A stretch of 64,000 bases of DNA, from positions 1,011,447 through 1,075,446 of the forward strand of contig QZLF01000001.1 in assembly GCA_016771945.1 (NCBI GenBank), read 5' to 3'. The position numbers were made by a program, and so were the translations under genes. How positions within the stretch are numbered: the stretch's first letter is position 1; each line of letters starts with the position of its first letter. The DNA is from Candidatus Leucobacter sulfamidivorax (lineage in GTDB: Bacteria > Actinomycetota > Actinomycetes > Actinomycetales > Microbacteriaceae). The notes under the pieces were generated by a model that made no database searches, had not been told where the DNA came from, and saw only the letters and a program-made list of their open reading frames with translations. Of the stretch, positions 56,000-64,000 are shown piece after piece.

Positions 56000-57804
56000 T
56001 CGAAGCCGGATCGGAAGGCCCGGAGCCGCCACCGCGAGAGTACGACCCGCACGGGGAGGGTCGTACTCCGCACCAGACCGAGACCGCCCGGTTGCGTCGT
56101 TCGCTGGCCGAACTGCGCCAGGGCGTCGACGCGCACTCGATCGTGGCGTTCACCGATCCGCAGGGCGTGATCCTCGACGTCAACGACAAGTTCGTCGAGC
56201 TCTCGCAGTACACGCGGGAGGAGCTGATCGGCGCGCCGCAGAGCATCGTGCACTCGGAGCGCCACCCCGACTCCTTCTTCGCCGAGATGTGGCGCACCGT
56301 CTCCCGGGGCGAGATCTGGCAGGGCACGCTCTGCAACCGCGCGAAGGGCGGCTCGGAGTACTGGCTCGCGACCACGATCGTTCCGCTGTTCGACGACGAG
56401 GGCCGGATCGAGCGCTATCTGTCGATCCACACGGACGTCACGCAGCTCTACTTCGCCGAGGCGCGCGTGCGGCGCCTGGCCTACTCCGACCCGCTCACCG
56501 GCCTGCCGAACCGGGCCATGATGCTCGGCCACCTGACGGCCCGCGCCGACGAGGCGGCCCGCGGCCCGCTGGTCTACGTCACCGCCGAATTCGACGACCT
56601 GCTCATGATCAACGACACCTTCGGCTTCGCCGCCGGGGATCGCTTCCTGCGCCGCATCGCGGATGAGTTCGGCAGACTGCAGGCCGGGGCGGGAGGCGGA
56701 TCCGAGGACGGCGGATCGCGGCTCGGCCGGCGACCCGAGCTCGTCGCCCGCGTCGGCTCGGCCGCCTTCGGCGCTGTGTTCTCCGGCTTCGGCGGCGGGC
56801 CCGAGGAGATCGAGGCCGAGATGGCCGGGCTGGCGGAGCGGCTCGGCGAGATGCTCGGGGCCGCGGTCGCGAAGGAGCTCGGCGTGGGGGTCGAGCCGAT
56901 GATCCGCGTCAGCTACGTCCCGTGCCTGCCGGGCGACGGGCTCGACGGCTCCGAGGTGTTCACCAGGGCCGAGATCGCGCGCCGCTTCGGTCCGCGCACG
57001 CGCGGCGAGGACGGGCCGACCGCGGCGGTGTTCGAGCAGTCGATGATCGACGAGGTGCGGGAGCGCTCGGAGCTGGTGCGCGACCTGCGCCGCTGCGTCG
57101 CGGAGAAGCGGCTGCGGCTGCATCTGCAGCCCGTCGTCACCGCGGATCGCCGGGTCGTCGGCTACGAGGGCCTCGTGCGCTGGGCCGACGAGAAGCGGGG
57201 CCTCGTCACGCCTGCCGAATTCATCCCCCTCGCCGAGCGGACGGGCATCATCATCGAGATCGGCGACTGGGTGCTCGACGAGGCCTGCCGCATCCTCGCG
57301 GAGTGGGCGAAGGACCCCGAGACCAGCGAGCGCACCGTGGCGGTGAACGTGAGCGAGCGCCAGCTGCGCAGCGGCGTGCTCGTCGAGTCGGTGCGCGCAG
57401 CGCTGCGACGCCACGGGGCTCCGCCCGAGCGGCTGCGGCTGGAGGTGACCGAGAGCGAGCTGCACCGCGACCTCGAGCGCTCGGTTCAGATCCTGGAGGA
57501 GCTGCGGGCCGAGCGCGTGCAGATCTCCCTCGACGACTTCGGCACCGGCTACTCCTCGCTCAACCACCTGAGCCGGCTGCCCGTGCAGCAGCTGAAGATC
57601 GACCGCGCCTTCGTCGCCCCCGTGGTCGACGACGAGACCGGCGCCGCCATCGTCGGCACCATCGTGCAGCTCGCCCGGCTCATGGGGCTCAGCATCGTCG
57701 CCGAGGGCATCGAGACCGAGGCCCAGTTCGAGGCTTTGCGCGGCTTCGGCATCGACGCCTTCCAGGGCTTCCTCTTCGGGCGGCCTGAGCCCCTGGCGGT
57801 CTAG
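55996..57804 (+). CDS. PAS-GGDEF-EAL protein, probable cyclic-di-GMP phosphodiesterase
   Basis: 602 aa, cytoplasmic. PAS domain (about 30-150) with IVAFTDPQGVILDVNDKFVE; GGDEF domain (about 160-325) with YSDPLTGLPNRAMMLGHL but the signature loop reads RVGSAAFGAVFSG, so it cannot make c-di-GMP. EAL domain (about 345-600) with EGLVRW in place of EALVR, then FIPLAERTGIIIEIGDWVL, VAVNVSERQLRS, LEVTESELHRDL, LDDFGTGYSSLNHLSRLP and VAEGIETEAQ. The acidic and Lys catalytic residues seem intact. GTG start overlaps tatB by four bases. Confidence 0.9.
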   Translation: MIEAGSEGPEPPPREYDPHGEGRTPHQTETARLRRSLAELRQGVDAHSIVAFTDPQGVILDVNDKFVELSQYTREELIGAPQSIVHSERHPDSFFAEMWRTVSRGEIWQGTLCNRAKGGSEYWLATTIVPLFDDEGRIERYLSIHTDVTQLYFAEARVRRLAYSDPLTGLPNRAMMLGHLTARADEAARGPLVYVTAEFDDLLMINDTFGFAAGDRFLRRIADEFGRLQAGAGGGSEDGGSRLGRRPELVARVGSAAFGAVFSGFGGGPEEIEAEMAGLAERLGEMLGAAVAKELGVGVEPMIRVSYVPCLPGDGLDGSEVFTRAEIARRFGPRTRGEDGPTAAVFEQSMIDEVRERSELVRDLRRCVAEKRLRLHLQPVVTADRRVVGYEGLVRWADEKRGLVTPAEFIPLAERTGIIIEIGDWVLDEACRILAEWAKDPETSERTVAVNVSERQLRSGVLVESVRAALRRHGAPPERLRLEVTESELHRDLERSVQILEELRAERVQISLDDFGTGYSSLNHLSRLPVQQLKIDRAFVAPVVDDETGAAIVGTIVQLARLMGLSIVAEGIETEAQFEALRGFGIDAFQGFLFGRPEPLAV

Positions 57805-57876
57805 AGGGGTCCGGGCGCGGCGAGAGAGGGCGCGGCTCGGGAAGGCGCGGTCCCAGAGGGCTCGGCTCCAGAGAGC

Positions 57877-59064
57877 TCAGACGGGGGTCACCCCGAGCGG
57901 CCTACCCGCGAGCCCCCGCCCGCGCCCGGCGAGCGACTCCGTGATGCGGGCGATCTCGCGCGAGGCGGGGTCGTCGGGCAGGGTCAGCACCGCCGGGGTG
58001 CCGGCATCGCCCGCCGCGCGGAACTCGGGGCTGAGGGGCACGCTGCCGAGCAGCGGCACAGGGCCGTGCTCCGCGTCGCTCAGGCGATCCGCCACCGCCT
58101 GACCGCCGCCGGAGCCGAAGAGCTCGAGCACCGTGCCGTCGGGCTGCGCGAGCCCGGCCATGTTCTCGATCACGCCGACGACCCGCTGCCCCGTCTGGCG
58201 GGCGACGAGCGCGCTGCGCACCGCCACATCGGCGGCTGCCGGCTGCGGAGTGGTCGCCACGAGCACCTCGGCGCGGGGCAGCAGCTGCCCGACGCTGATC
58301 GCGATGTCGCCCGTTCCCGGCGGCAGGTCGAGCAGCAGCGCGTCGAGGTCGCCCCACCAGACGTCGGTGAGGAACTGCTCGATCGTGCGGTGCAGCATCG
58401 GGCCGCGCCACGACACCGCGGTCTCGCGCGGGTCGGCGTCGCCCAGGAACATCCCGATCGAGATCACCCGCACCCCGTGCGCGATGGGCGGCAGGATCAT
58501 GTCGTCGACCCGCGTCGGCTGCTCCGTGCGCCCGTCGCGGCTGAGTCCCATGAGCGCGGGGATCGAGAAGCCGAAGACGTCGGCGTCGATGACGCCCACG
58601 GAGAGGCCGCGGGCCGCGAGCGCGGCCGCGAGATTCGCGGTGAGGGAGGACTTGCCGACGCCGCCCTTGCCGCTCGTCACGGCGATCACGCGGGTGAGCG
58701 AGTCCTCTCCGAACTGGCGGGGGCGGTGCGCGCGGTCGCCCCGCACGGTCTCGACGAAGCGCTGCCGCTCCTCGGGGGTCATCACGCCGACCTCGACGCG
58801 GGCCGATGCGACGCCCGCGGCACCCTCGGCCGCGGCGAGTGTGTCGGCCTCGATGCGCCGGGCGGCGGGGCAGCCCGCGATCGTGAGCCGCAGCCGCACG
58901 GTGGCCGCGCCGGCCGCGTCGACCTCGGCGCCCGCCACCATGCCGAGCTCGGTGATGGGGCGCAGCACCTCCGGGTCGCGCACCGCATCGAGCGCGCGCC
59001 AGAGCGCCTCCTCGGCGGGGCTGCGATCAGCCGGGCCGCGATCTGCCGAGCTGCGATCAGTCAT
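57877..59064 (-). CDS. mrp: Mrp/ApbC-type Fe-S cluster carrier ATPase
   Basis: 395 aa. N-terminal MIP18/DUF59 domain (VRDPEVLRPITELGMV to ERQRFV) and a MinD-like ATPase with deviant Walker A VTSGKGGVGKSSLTANLA, SWRGPMLHRTIEQFLTDVWW, and DLPPGTGDIAISVGQLLP. Cys residues of the usual C-terminal CxxC are absent: the region reads ENMAGLAQPDGTVLELFGSG. ATG 59064 is used; it overlaps the previous gene by eight bases. It would carry or assemble Fe-S clusters, but the missing cysteines are notable. Confidence 0.88.
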   Translation of the reverse strand: MTDRSSADRGPADRSPAEEALWRALDAVRDPEVLRPITELGMVAGAEVDAAGAATVRLRLTIAGCPAARRIEADTLAAAEGAAGVASARVEVGVMTPEERQRFVETVRGDRAHRPRQFGEDSLTRVIAVTSGKGGVGKSSLTANLAAALAARGLSVGVIDADVFGFSIPALMGLSRDGRTEQPTRVDDMILPPIAHGVRVISIGMFLGDADPRETAVSWRGPMLHRTIEQFLTDVWWGDLDALLLDLPPGTGDIAISVGQLLPRAEVLVATTPQPAAADVAVRSALVARQTGQRVVGVIENMAGLAQPDGTVLELFGSGGGQAVADRLSDAEHGPVPLLGSVPLSPEFRAAGDAGTPAVLTLPDDPASREIARITESLAGRGRGLAGRPLGVTPV

Positions 59065-59737
59065 GGTCGCCGTGTCGGGGCGGGTGGTCCGACCCCTCGA
59101 CGGGCTCGGGCTGCGGATCGACCCCGGCCGGCGCGACTCCGGTCGCTTCGAGCCCGGTTGCTTCGACCTCGGGTGCTTCGACCGCGGCCGCCTCAACCCC
59201 GTCGAGGGGCTCCTCGGCGGCGCGCTCGAGCTCGAGATCGGCGAGCAGCGCGCGCAGCTCGGCGCGCACGAAGTCGCGGTCGGGCAGATCCTTGATCGCG
59301 AGCCTGAGCGCCACGACCTCGCGGGCGAGGAACTCGGTGTCGGCCAGGTTGCGCTCGGCGCGCTGCCGATCCTGCTCGATCTGCACCCGGTCGCGGTCGT
59401 CCTGCCGGTTCTGCGCGAGCAGGATCATGGGCGCGGCGTAGGAGGCCTGCAGCGAGAGGATGAGCGTCAGCGCGGTGAAGCCGAGCGCGGCGCTGTCGAA
59501 GCGCCACTGCTCGGGGGCGACGGTGTTCCAGGTCAGCCAGGCGAGGCAGAACAGCGTCAGCACCAGCAGGAACCACGGGGTGCCCATGCCGCGGGCGATC
59601 GTCTCGGTCCAGCGCCCGAAGGTCTCGTTGTTGCCGCCGCCGTCGCCGAAGTCGGCCCGGCCGCGGTACCCGCGCCGCCCGGCCGCCTGCGGTGAATCGA
59701 GCCCGGTCGCCGAGTCGCGACCCCCGAACAGCCTCAT
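59057..59737 (-). CDS. DUF1003 membrane protein
   Basis: 226 aa. Two membrane helices (WFLLVLTLFCLAWLTWNTV and ALGFTALTLILSLQASYAAP) match the DUF1003 core, followed by a coiled-coil with NRQDDRDRVQIEQDRQRAER. The C-terminal 60 residues are a low-complexity acidic extension that includes the repeated VEATGLEATGVAPAGV type stretch. Overlaps the MgtE_N/CBS gene by four bases and mrp by eight, so the three form one operon. Family function unknown. Confidence 0.85.
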   Translation of the reverse strand: MRLFGGRDSATGLDSPQAAGRRGYRGRADFGDGGGNNETFGRWTETIARGMGTPWFLLVLTLFCLAWLTWNTVAPEQWRFDSAALGFTALTLILSLQASYAAPMILLAQNRQDDRDRVQIEQDRQRAERNLADTEFLAREVVALRLAIKDLPDRDFVRAELRALLADLELERAAEEPLDGVEAAAVEAPEVEATGLEATGVAPAGVDPQPEPVEGSDHPPRHGDHD

Positions 59738-60996
59738 CGCCGGCCCCGCCGTCGCTCGGCCGGCGACTGGTCGTCGGCGTGCCGCCAATCGTCGGGCAGC
59801 AGGTGGTCGAGCACGTCGTCGATGGTGACGACGCCCACGAGATGGTGCTGGTCGTCGACGACGGGCAGCGCCACCATGTCGTAGCTCGCGAGGCGCCTCG
59901 CGACCTCCGCGGCGCTCGCATGGGCGGGGACCGCCTCGATCCCGGTGTCGAGCAGCGCCGACAGCCGCTCGTGCGGCGGGAAGCGCAGCATGCGCTGGAA
60001 GTGGGCCATGCCGAGGTACTCGCCGGTCGGCGTCTCGAACGGCGGATGCGTGACGTAGACCGCCGAGGCCATCGCCGGCGGGATCTCCCTGCGACGGATG
60101 AGCGCGAGGCCCTCGGCCACGCTCGACTCGCCCGAGAGCACGATCGGCGAGGGGCTCATGAGGCCGCCGGCCGTGTCGGCGTCGTACTCGAGCAGCCGTC
60201 GCACGTCCTCGGCCTCCTCGGGCTCCATGAGCTCGAGCAGCTCCTCGCCCTTGGCGGCGGGCAGTGCGGCGATGAGGTCGGCGGCGTCGTCGGGCTCCAT
60301 CTGGTCGAGCACGTCGGCCGTGCGGTCGCTGTGCAGCTGCGCGAGCAGCGCGAGCTGATCCGCCTCCACCATCTCCTCGAGCGCGTCGGCGACCCGGTCG
60401 TCCGGCAGTTCGTCGACCACCTCGAGCATGCGGGGGGCCGGCAGCTCGAGCAGCGCCTCGGCGAGATCGGCGGGCTTCAGATCGACGAGGGTCTGGATCA
60501 GCAGCTCGGCCGACTGCGCCTTCGTCGACTCGCTCGGCAGGCGGATGTCGGACCAGCGCACGATGCGGGTGTCGCCGCGGGCGAAGGGGGCCGAGGGGCG
60601 GGGAAGCCGCACGAACAGCTCGGAGACGAGCCACTCGCCGCTGCGCGCGCGGTCGATCGCGGCGTCCTCGATCGTGGCCGAAGTGCCGTCCGCGAGGGCG
60701 ACCTCGCGGCCGATCATCTCGGCGATCATGCGGGTCTCGCCGCCGCGCTGCTCGAAGCGGCGGACGTTGATGAGGCCCGTCGCGATGATCTGCCCCGCCG
60801 AGATCGAGGTGATGCGGCCGATGGGCACGAAGACCCGGCGTTTCCCGGGGATCTCGACGATGAGGCCGACGACCCGGGGCGCCGCGCTCGCGCGGTAGAC
60901 CACGAGCACGTCGCGCACCTTGCCGATGCGGTCGCCCGCGGGGTCGAACACCCCGCGCCCCGCCAGGCGCCCCACGAAGACCCTCGAATTGCTCAC
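59734..60996 (-). CDS. PRC-barrel, MgtE N-terminal and CBS-domain protein without a channel
   Basis: 420 aa. N-terminal PRC-barrel-like repeats (VFDPAGDRIGKVRDVLVVY, then ATGLINVRRFEQRGGETRMI), a helical MgtE_N superhelix with ALLELPAPRMLEVVDELPDD and EPDDAADLIAALPAAKGEEL, and a CBS pair (about 295-405) with DMVALPVVDDQHHLVGVVTI. It lacks the five membrane helices of MgtE magnesium channels, so it is not a transporter itself. Such proteins occur in actinobacteria next to DUF1003. TACCGT (complement of 61003-61008) is six bases before the GTG. A magnesium-sensing role is inferred. Confidence 0.82.
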   Translation of the reverse strand: MSNSRVFVGRLAGRGVFDPAGDRIGKVRDVLVVYRASAAPRVVGLIVEIPGKRRVFVPIGRITSISAGQIIATGLINVRRFEQRGGETRMIAEMIGREVALADGTSATIEDAAIDRARSGEWLVSELFVRLPRPSAPFARGDTRIVRWSDIRLPSESTKAQSAELLIQTLVDLKPADLAEALLELPAPRMLEVVDELPDDRVADALEEMVEADQLALLAQLHSDRTADVLDQMEPDDAADLIAALPAAKGEELLELMEPEEAEDVRRLLEYDADTAGGLMSPSPIVLSGESSVAEGLALIRRREIPPAMASAVYVTHPPFETPTGEYLGMAHFQRMLRFPPHERLSALLDTGIEAVPAHASAAEVARRLASYDMVALPVVDDQHHLVGVVTIDDVLDHLLPDDWRHADDQSPAERRRGRR

Positions 60997-61143
60997 GTCT
61001 CTACGGTAGGGCATGTCACGGGCTTCCCGCTGCCTTCCGCGTCCGCGCCGTCCCGGGTGTCGCGGAGCCAGGAGCCGGGCGGCTCGACGCCTCGGCGGCC
61101 GGCGATCCAGCGGCCTCGGAGCGGCGTCGGGCAGACTGGGCGG

Positions 61144-62370
61144 GTGAAGCCTCCGTCTCCGAGCCGCGCGCGTCTGCGCCACCGCGGTTTGCGCCTGCGC
61201 CCTCGCGGTTTGCGCCTGCGCCGCCGCGGTTCGCTCCTGCTCCCGCTGCTCGCCGGGCTGCTCGTCGCCGGCTGCGCAGCCGCAGCGCCGGAGGCCCGCG
61301 AGGCGGCCGCACCCGGACCGGAGACGGCCGCGCCCCGGACCGTCGCGCCCGAGCCCGTGCCCGAGGAGCCCGAGATGCTGCTCCTCGCCTCGCTGGCCGA
61401 CGGCTCCGAGCTCGCGGTCATCGACCCGTCCCGCCCGGACGTGGAGGCCGTCGCGCTGGTGCCCGCGGGCGCGGCCCCCTGGAGCGTCGGCGTCGACCCC
61501 GGGACCGGCACCGCGTACGCGGCGACCGCGGAGGGGCTCGCGGTGATCGATCTCGCCGCGCTGGAGCGCCGGGCGCTCGTGCCCTTCCCGCACCCCGCCT
61601 CGGGGATCGGCTACGGGGAGTACCGCCAGGGCGGTCTCGGCCTCGCCGTCGCCCCGGACGGCTCGCGCGTCTACACCGCCGTGGCGGCAGCGGACGGCGG
61701 GTACTACCTGGAGGTCTACGACGCCCGGTAGGGGGCCTTCGTGGCCTCCGTGCCCGTGGGCGCCCGCCCCTTCGATGTCGTCGTGGCGCCCGACGGCGGC
61801 TGGGCCGCGACGATCGACCACGATTCCTTCACGGTGACCGTCGTCGACGCCGGGACTCTCGCACCCGTCTCCTACCCGGTGGCGCCCTTCGGCACGGAGG
61901 GCGGGCTCGCCTCGTGGGAGAAGGGGCACTACGCGGCGGTCGACGACGACGGCGCGATCCTGCTGCCCTATCAGGGGCTCACGGTGATCCGCCTCGACCC
62001 GCGCAGCGGCGCCGCGACCGCGCTGCCGAGCGCCCAGAACTCCCACACCCACGGCACCGCGCGCGCCGGCCGCCTGCTCCTCACCGTCGGCACGGGCGCC
62101 TTCGGCAACGCGAGCGGCGGGCCGAGCCTCTCGATCCTCGATCTCGACACGGGGGAGGAACGGATCGCGCCGCTCGCCGTGCCGCACGAGACGGTGGCGC
62201 CGTGGCGCGATGCCGAGGGCTCCGAGTACGCGGCGATCGCGGGCGGCAACACCCGCGGCGAGGGATGGCGCGGCGTCACGCTCGTGCGGCTCGACGACCT
62301 GACGCAGCGCGAGCTGCCGGTGCCCGGCTACCCCCAGGCCATCGTCGCGTTCGCCCGGAGCGGAAGCTGA
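61144..62370 (+). pseudogene. Beta-propeller lipoprotein with an in-frame TAG
   Basis: Read through one stop, 408 codons. N-terminal positively charged segment with three copies of an Arg-Gly-Leu-Arg-Leu-Arg unit encoded by tandem 18-bp repeats, then a signal helix and lipobox LLVAGCAAA. Repeated YVTN/NHL-type blades follow: VIDPSRPDVEAVALVPAG, VASVPVGARPFDVVVAPDGG, DHDSFTVTVVDAG. The stop (61729-61731) falls between EVYDAR and GAFVASVPV in an otherwise continuous blade. Probably a surface protein with a propeller fold; function unknown. Confidence 0.75.
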
Positions 62371-62403
62371 GCCGTCCCCAGCCCGGGATGGGAGAATCGG
62401 AGC

Positions 62404-62919
62404 ATGAGCAATTCCAGCCCGTACTCCGGTCGGCGCATGCCGCGCATGCCCGAACTGCCGAAGGGCGAGATCATCTCGACCTACGACCGCTACGCCGACG
62501 CCATGCAGGCAGTCGACCGCCTCGTGCGCGCCGACTTCCCGGTGAACGAGGTGTCGATCCTCGGCAACGAGCTGCGCAGCGTCGAGCGGGTGACCGGCAA
62601 GCTCAGCTACGGCCGGGTGGCGCTCATGGGCGCGCTCTCGGGAGCCTACCTGGGGCTCTTCCTCGGCATCCTGCTCTTCATCTTCCAGCCCGAGAACGCC
62701 GCGATCTTCGGCGTCTTCCTCGCCGCGGTCGCGATCGGCGCCGGCTTCGGCATGCTGTTCATGGTGCTCTCCTACGCGATGAACCGCAACCGGCGGGGTT
62801 TCTCCTCGGTGATGCAGTTCGTGGCCTCCCGCTACGACCTCATCACCGCGCCCTCGCTCGTGCACCGTGCGCGCGGCATCCTGAGCGGGCAGGCCGAGGC
62901 GGGGGACTCGCCGCGCTGA
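62404..62919 (+). CDS. General-stress-protein-like membrane protein
   Basis: 171 aa. An N-terminal soluble domain (about 20-70: IISTYDRYADAMQAVDRLVR, then NEVSILGNELRSVERVTG) of the general stress protein 17M type is followed by two membrane helices (LSGAYLGLFLGILLFIFQP, then VFLAAVAIGAGFGMLFMVL). The GAGAAT -10 (62392-62397) is six bases before the ATG. Proteins with this layout are found across actinobacteria and have no assigned biochemical role. Confidence 0.75.
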   Translation: MSNSSPYSGRRMPRMPELPKGEIISTYDRYADAMQAVDRLVRADFPVNEVSILGNELRSVERVTGKLSYGRVALMGALSGAYLGLFLGILLFIFQPENAAIFGVFLAAVAIGAGFGMLFMVLSYAMNRNRRGFSSVMQFVASRYDLITAPSLVHRARGILSGQAEAGDSPR

Positions 62920-62950
62920 TCACGCCGACCTCGCCGGCTGCGCGGAGCGC

Positions 62951-63880
62951 TCAGGCGGATCCGCGCCGCCTCCGGGTGCGGAAGGCCGCCGGCGAGCAGC
63001 CCGCGTGCGCCGAGAAGGTGCGCGAGAAGTGGGAGGCCGAGGCGTAGCCGCATTCGGTCGCCACCTCCCGCACGGAGCGGTCGCCCGCCGCGAGCAGACG
63101 CTCGGCGCGGCGCATCCGGGCCTCGATGATGAAGCCGCTCGGGGAGGCGCCGCGCTCGGCGAAGACCCGGGCGAGCTGCCGCTCCGAGAGGTGCACGGCC
63201 GCGGCCAGCTCGCGAACGCTGAGGCCCGGATCGTGCAGCCTGGCCTCGATGTACTCGACCGCGGAGGAGTAGTGCCCCGGGGCGAGGGCCTCGGCGGCCG
63301 CGCGTTCGAGCGTGCGGATCAGCCGATCCGCGGCTTCGCCGAGCCGGGCCTCGCGGTCGCCGCCGCGCAGGCCGGCGTAGACGTGCTGCAGGGCCTCCGG
63401 CGCACCCTGGGCGCCGCCCGCACGCGCGAGCCCCGTGCGCAGCCGTGCGCACGGGCGCCTGCGCCACTGGTCCGCCAGGGGCAGCGCGCCCTCGCGCGAC
63501 TCGAAGAGCACGAGGCGCGTGTCGTCGTGGAAGGAGATGAAGAAGGGGTCGGCGGGATCGTAGACGAGCGTGTCGCCCGGGCCCGCGATCTCCATCGCGC
63601 TGCGCGACCAGTACATCGCCCGTCCAGAGAGCACGGTCGTGAAGTAGAGGATGGGGGCCGATCCGCCCGCGGCCGTCGCGGTGAGATCGACGACGTGGCC
63701 GTTGCTCGCGAAGCTGTGCACGCGGCCCTCGTCGACCGACATCGCGGCGTGGTCGCTGACGATGCCCTCCTCGCTCAGCGGGCGGTAGTCGGCGACGAAC
63801 AGCGCCTCGCTGAGATGCGCGCGCCAGGCCTCGGTGCGCTGGGCCGGCGGGTAGTCGAGGGTGCTGAAGCGATCGAGCAT
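62951..63880 (-). CDS. AraC-family transcriptional regulator
   Basis: 309 aa. N-terminal sensor domain of about 180 residues, cupin-like in outline (GSAPILYFTTVLSGRAMYWS), and a C-terminal double helix-turn-helix: VHLSERQLARVFAERGASPS, then REVATECGYASASHFSRTFS followed by AHAGCSPAAFR. ATG 63880 is preceded by GGAGGGGG; a GTG at 63910 is less likely. It probably controls genes outside the window to the right. Inducer unknown. Confidence 0.9.
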   Translation of the reverse strand: MLDRFSTLDYPPAQRTEAWRAHLSEALFVADYRPLSEEGIVSDHAAMSVDEGRVHSFASNGHVVDLTATAAGGSAPILYFTTVLSGRAMYWSRSAMEIAGPGDTLVYDPADPFFISFHDDTRLVLFESREGALPLADQWRRRPCARLRTGLARAGGAQGAPEALQHVYAGLRGGDREARLGEAADRLIRTLERAAAEALAPGHYSSAVEYIEARLHDPGLSVRELAAAVHLSERQLARVFAERGASPSGFIIEARMRRAERLLAAGDRSVREVATECGYASASHFSRTFSAHAGCSPAAFRTRRRRGSA

Positions 63881-64000
63881 CGCACCCCCTCCGCCGTCGG
63901 ACAGCCCCACTCTAACGCGGGATGCCCGTCGGCCGCGCCCATCGGCCGCGCAGTTCGGTGCCGCCGTTCGGTGCCGCCCGCCGCTCAGCGCCGCCGGTGC

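Noticed and set aside
59734-62865. Very long minus-strand open frame (1043 codons)
   Set aside because: Only the first 420 codons counted from 60996 downward are a real protein. The rest is antisense to the lipoprotein and stress-protein genes and has the Arg/His/Gly composition of shadow frames in high-GC DNA.

Overview
The window is high-GC chromosomal DNA of an actinobacterium, most likely Microbacteriaceae and probably close to Leucobacter (inference from composition and gene order; no rRNA is present to confirm it). Many genes have a TANNNT -10 hexamer ending 6-7 bases before the start codon, which points to widespread leaderless transcription. Several conserved genes (argB, dapC, dapE, an MFS exporter, a hydrolase) carry one- or two-base indels, mostly in C/G runs. 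These look more like assembly errors than real gene loss.

Region by region. 1-11.4 kb: a GGAB hydrolase with its permease, an anion permease, rsmD, recG, coaD, a secreted lipase, a broken alpha/beta hydrolase, then yceD-rpmF-rnc-mutM. 12.3-14.3 kb: two small modules (an orphan protein, and a ParDE toxin-antitoxin pair) bracketed by three copies of the mutM 3' end, which looks like a cassette-type insertion site. 14.4-23.9 kb: a membrane protein, a two-component system with a PepSY-like membrane target, small enzymes and regulators, and adenine deaminase.

24.06-41.90 kb: a 17.8-kb integrated element in the 3' end of tRNA-Glu(CTC), bounded by a 46-bp perfect direct repeat. Its left half carries a tyrosine integrase, an excisionase-like protein, a RelE-type toxin-antitoxin pair and a frameshifted MobF relaxase-helicase, so it looks like an integrative mobilizable element. 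Its lower-GC right half is a defence island: a C5-cytosine methyltransferase, then five genes joined by ATGA stop/start overlaps. The last two are DrmA (helicase) and DrmB (DUF1998), the core of DISARM. No DrmC phospholipase-D gene is present. Instead there is a NERD-nuclease/UvrD-type helicase plus two unrecognised proteins, possibly a split DrmE. This is the best candidate for an undescribed defence variant.

42-64 kb: a broken MFS exporter, argC-argJ-argB (not followed by argD), a prepilin peptidase, ferredoxin, dapC, citrate synthase, a DUF559/Vsr-like protein framed by long palindromic repeats, divergent dapD/dapE sharing one -10 element, a DUF3117 protein, an O-methyltransferase, tatB, a PAS-GGDEF-EAL protein, Mrp, DUF1003, a PRC-MgtE_N-CBS protein, a beta-propeller lipoprotein, a general-stress membrane protein and an AraC regulator. 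The lysine/peptidoglycan (dap) and arginine genes make this an ordinary biosynthetic neighbourhood apart from the inserted elements.
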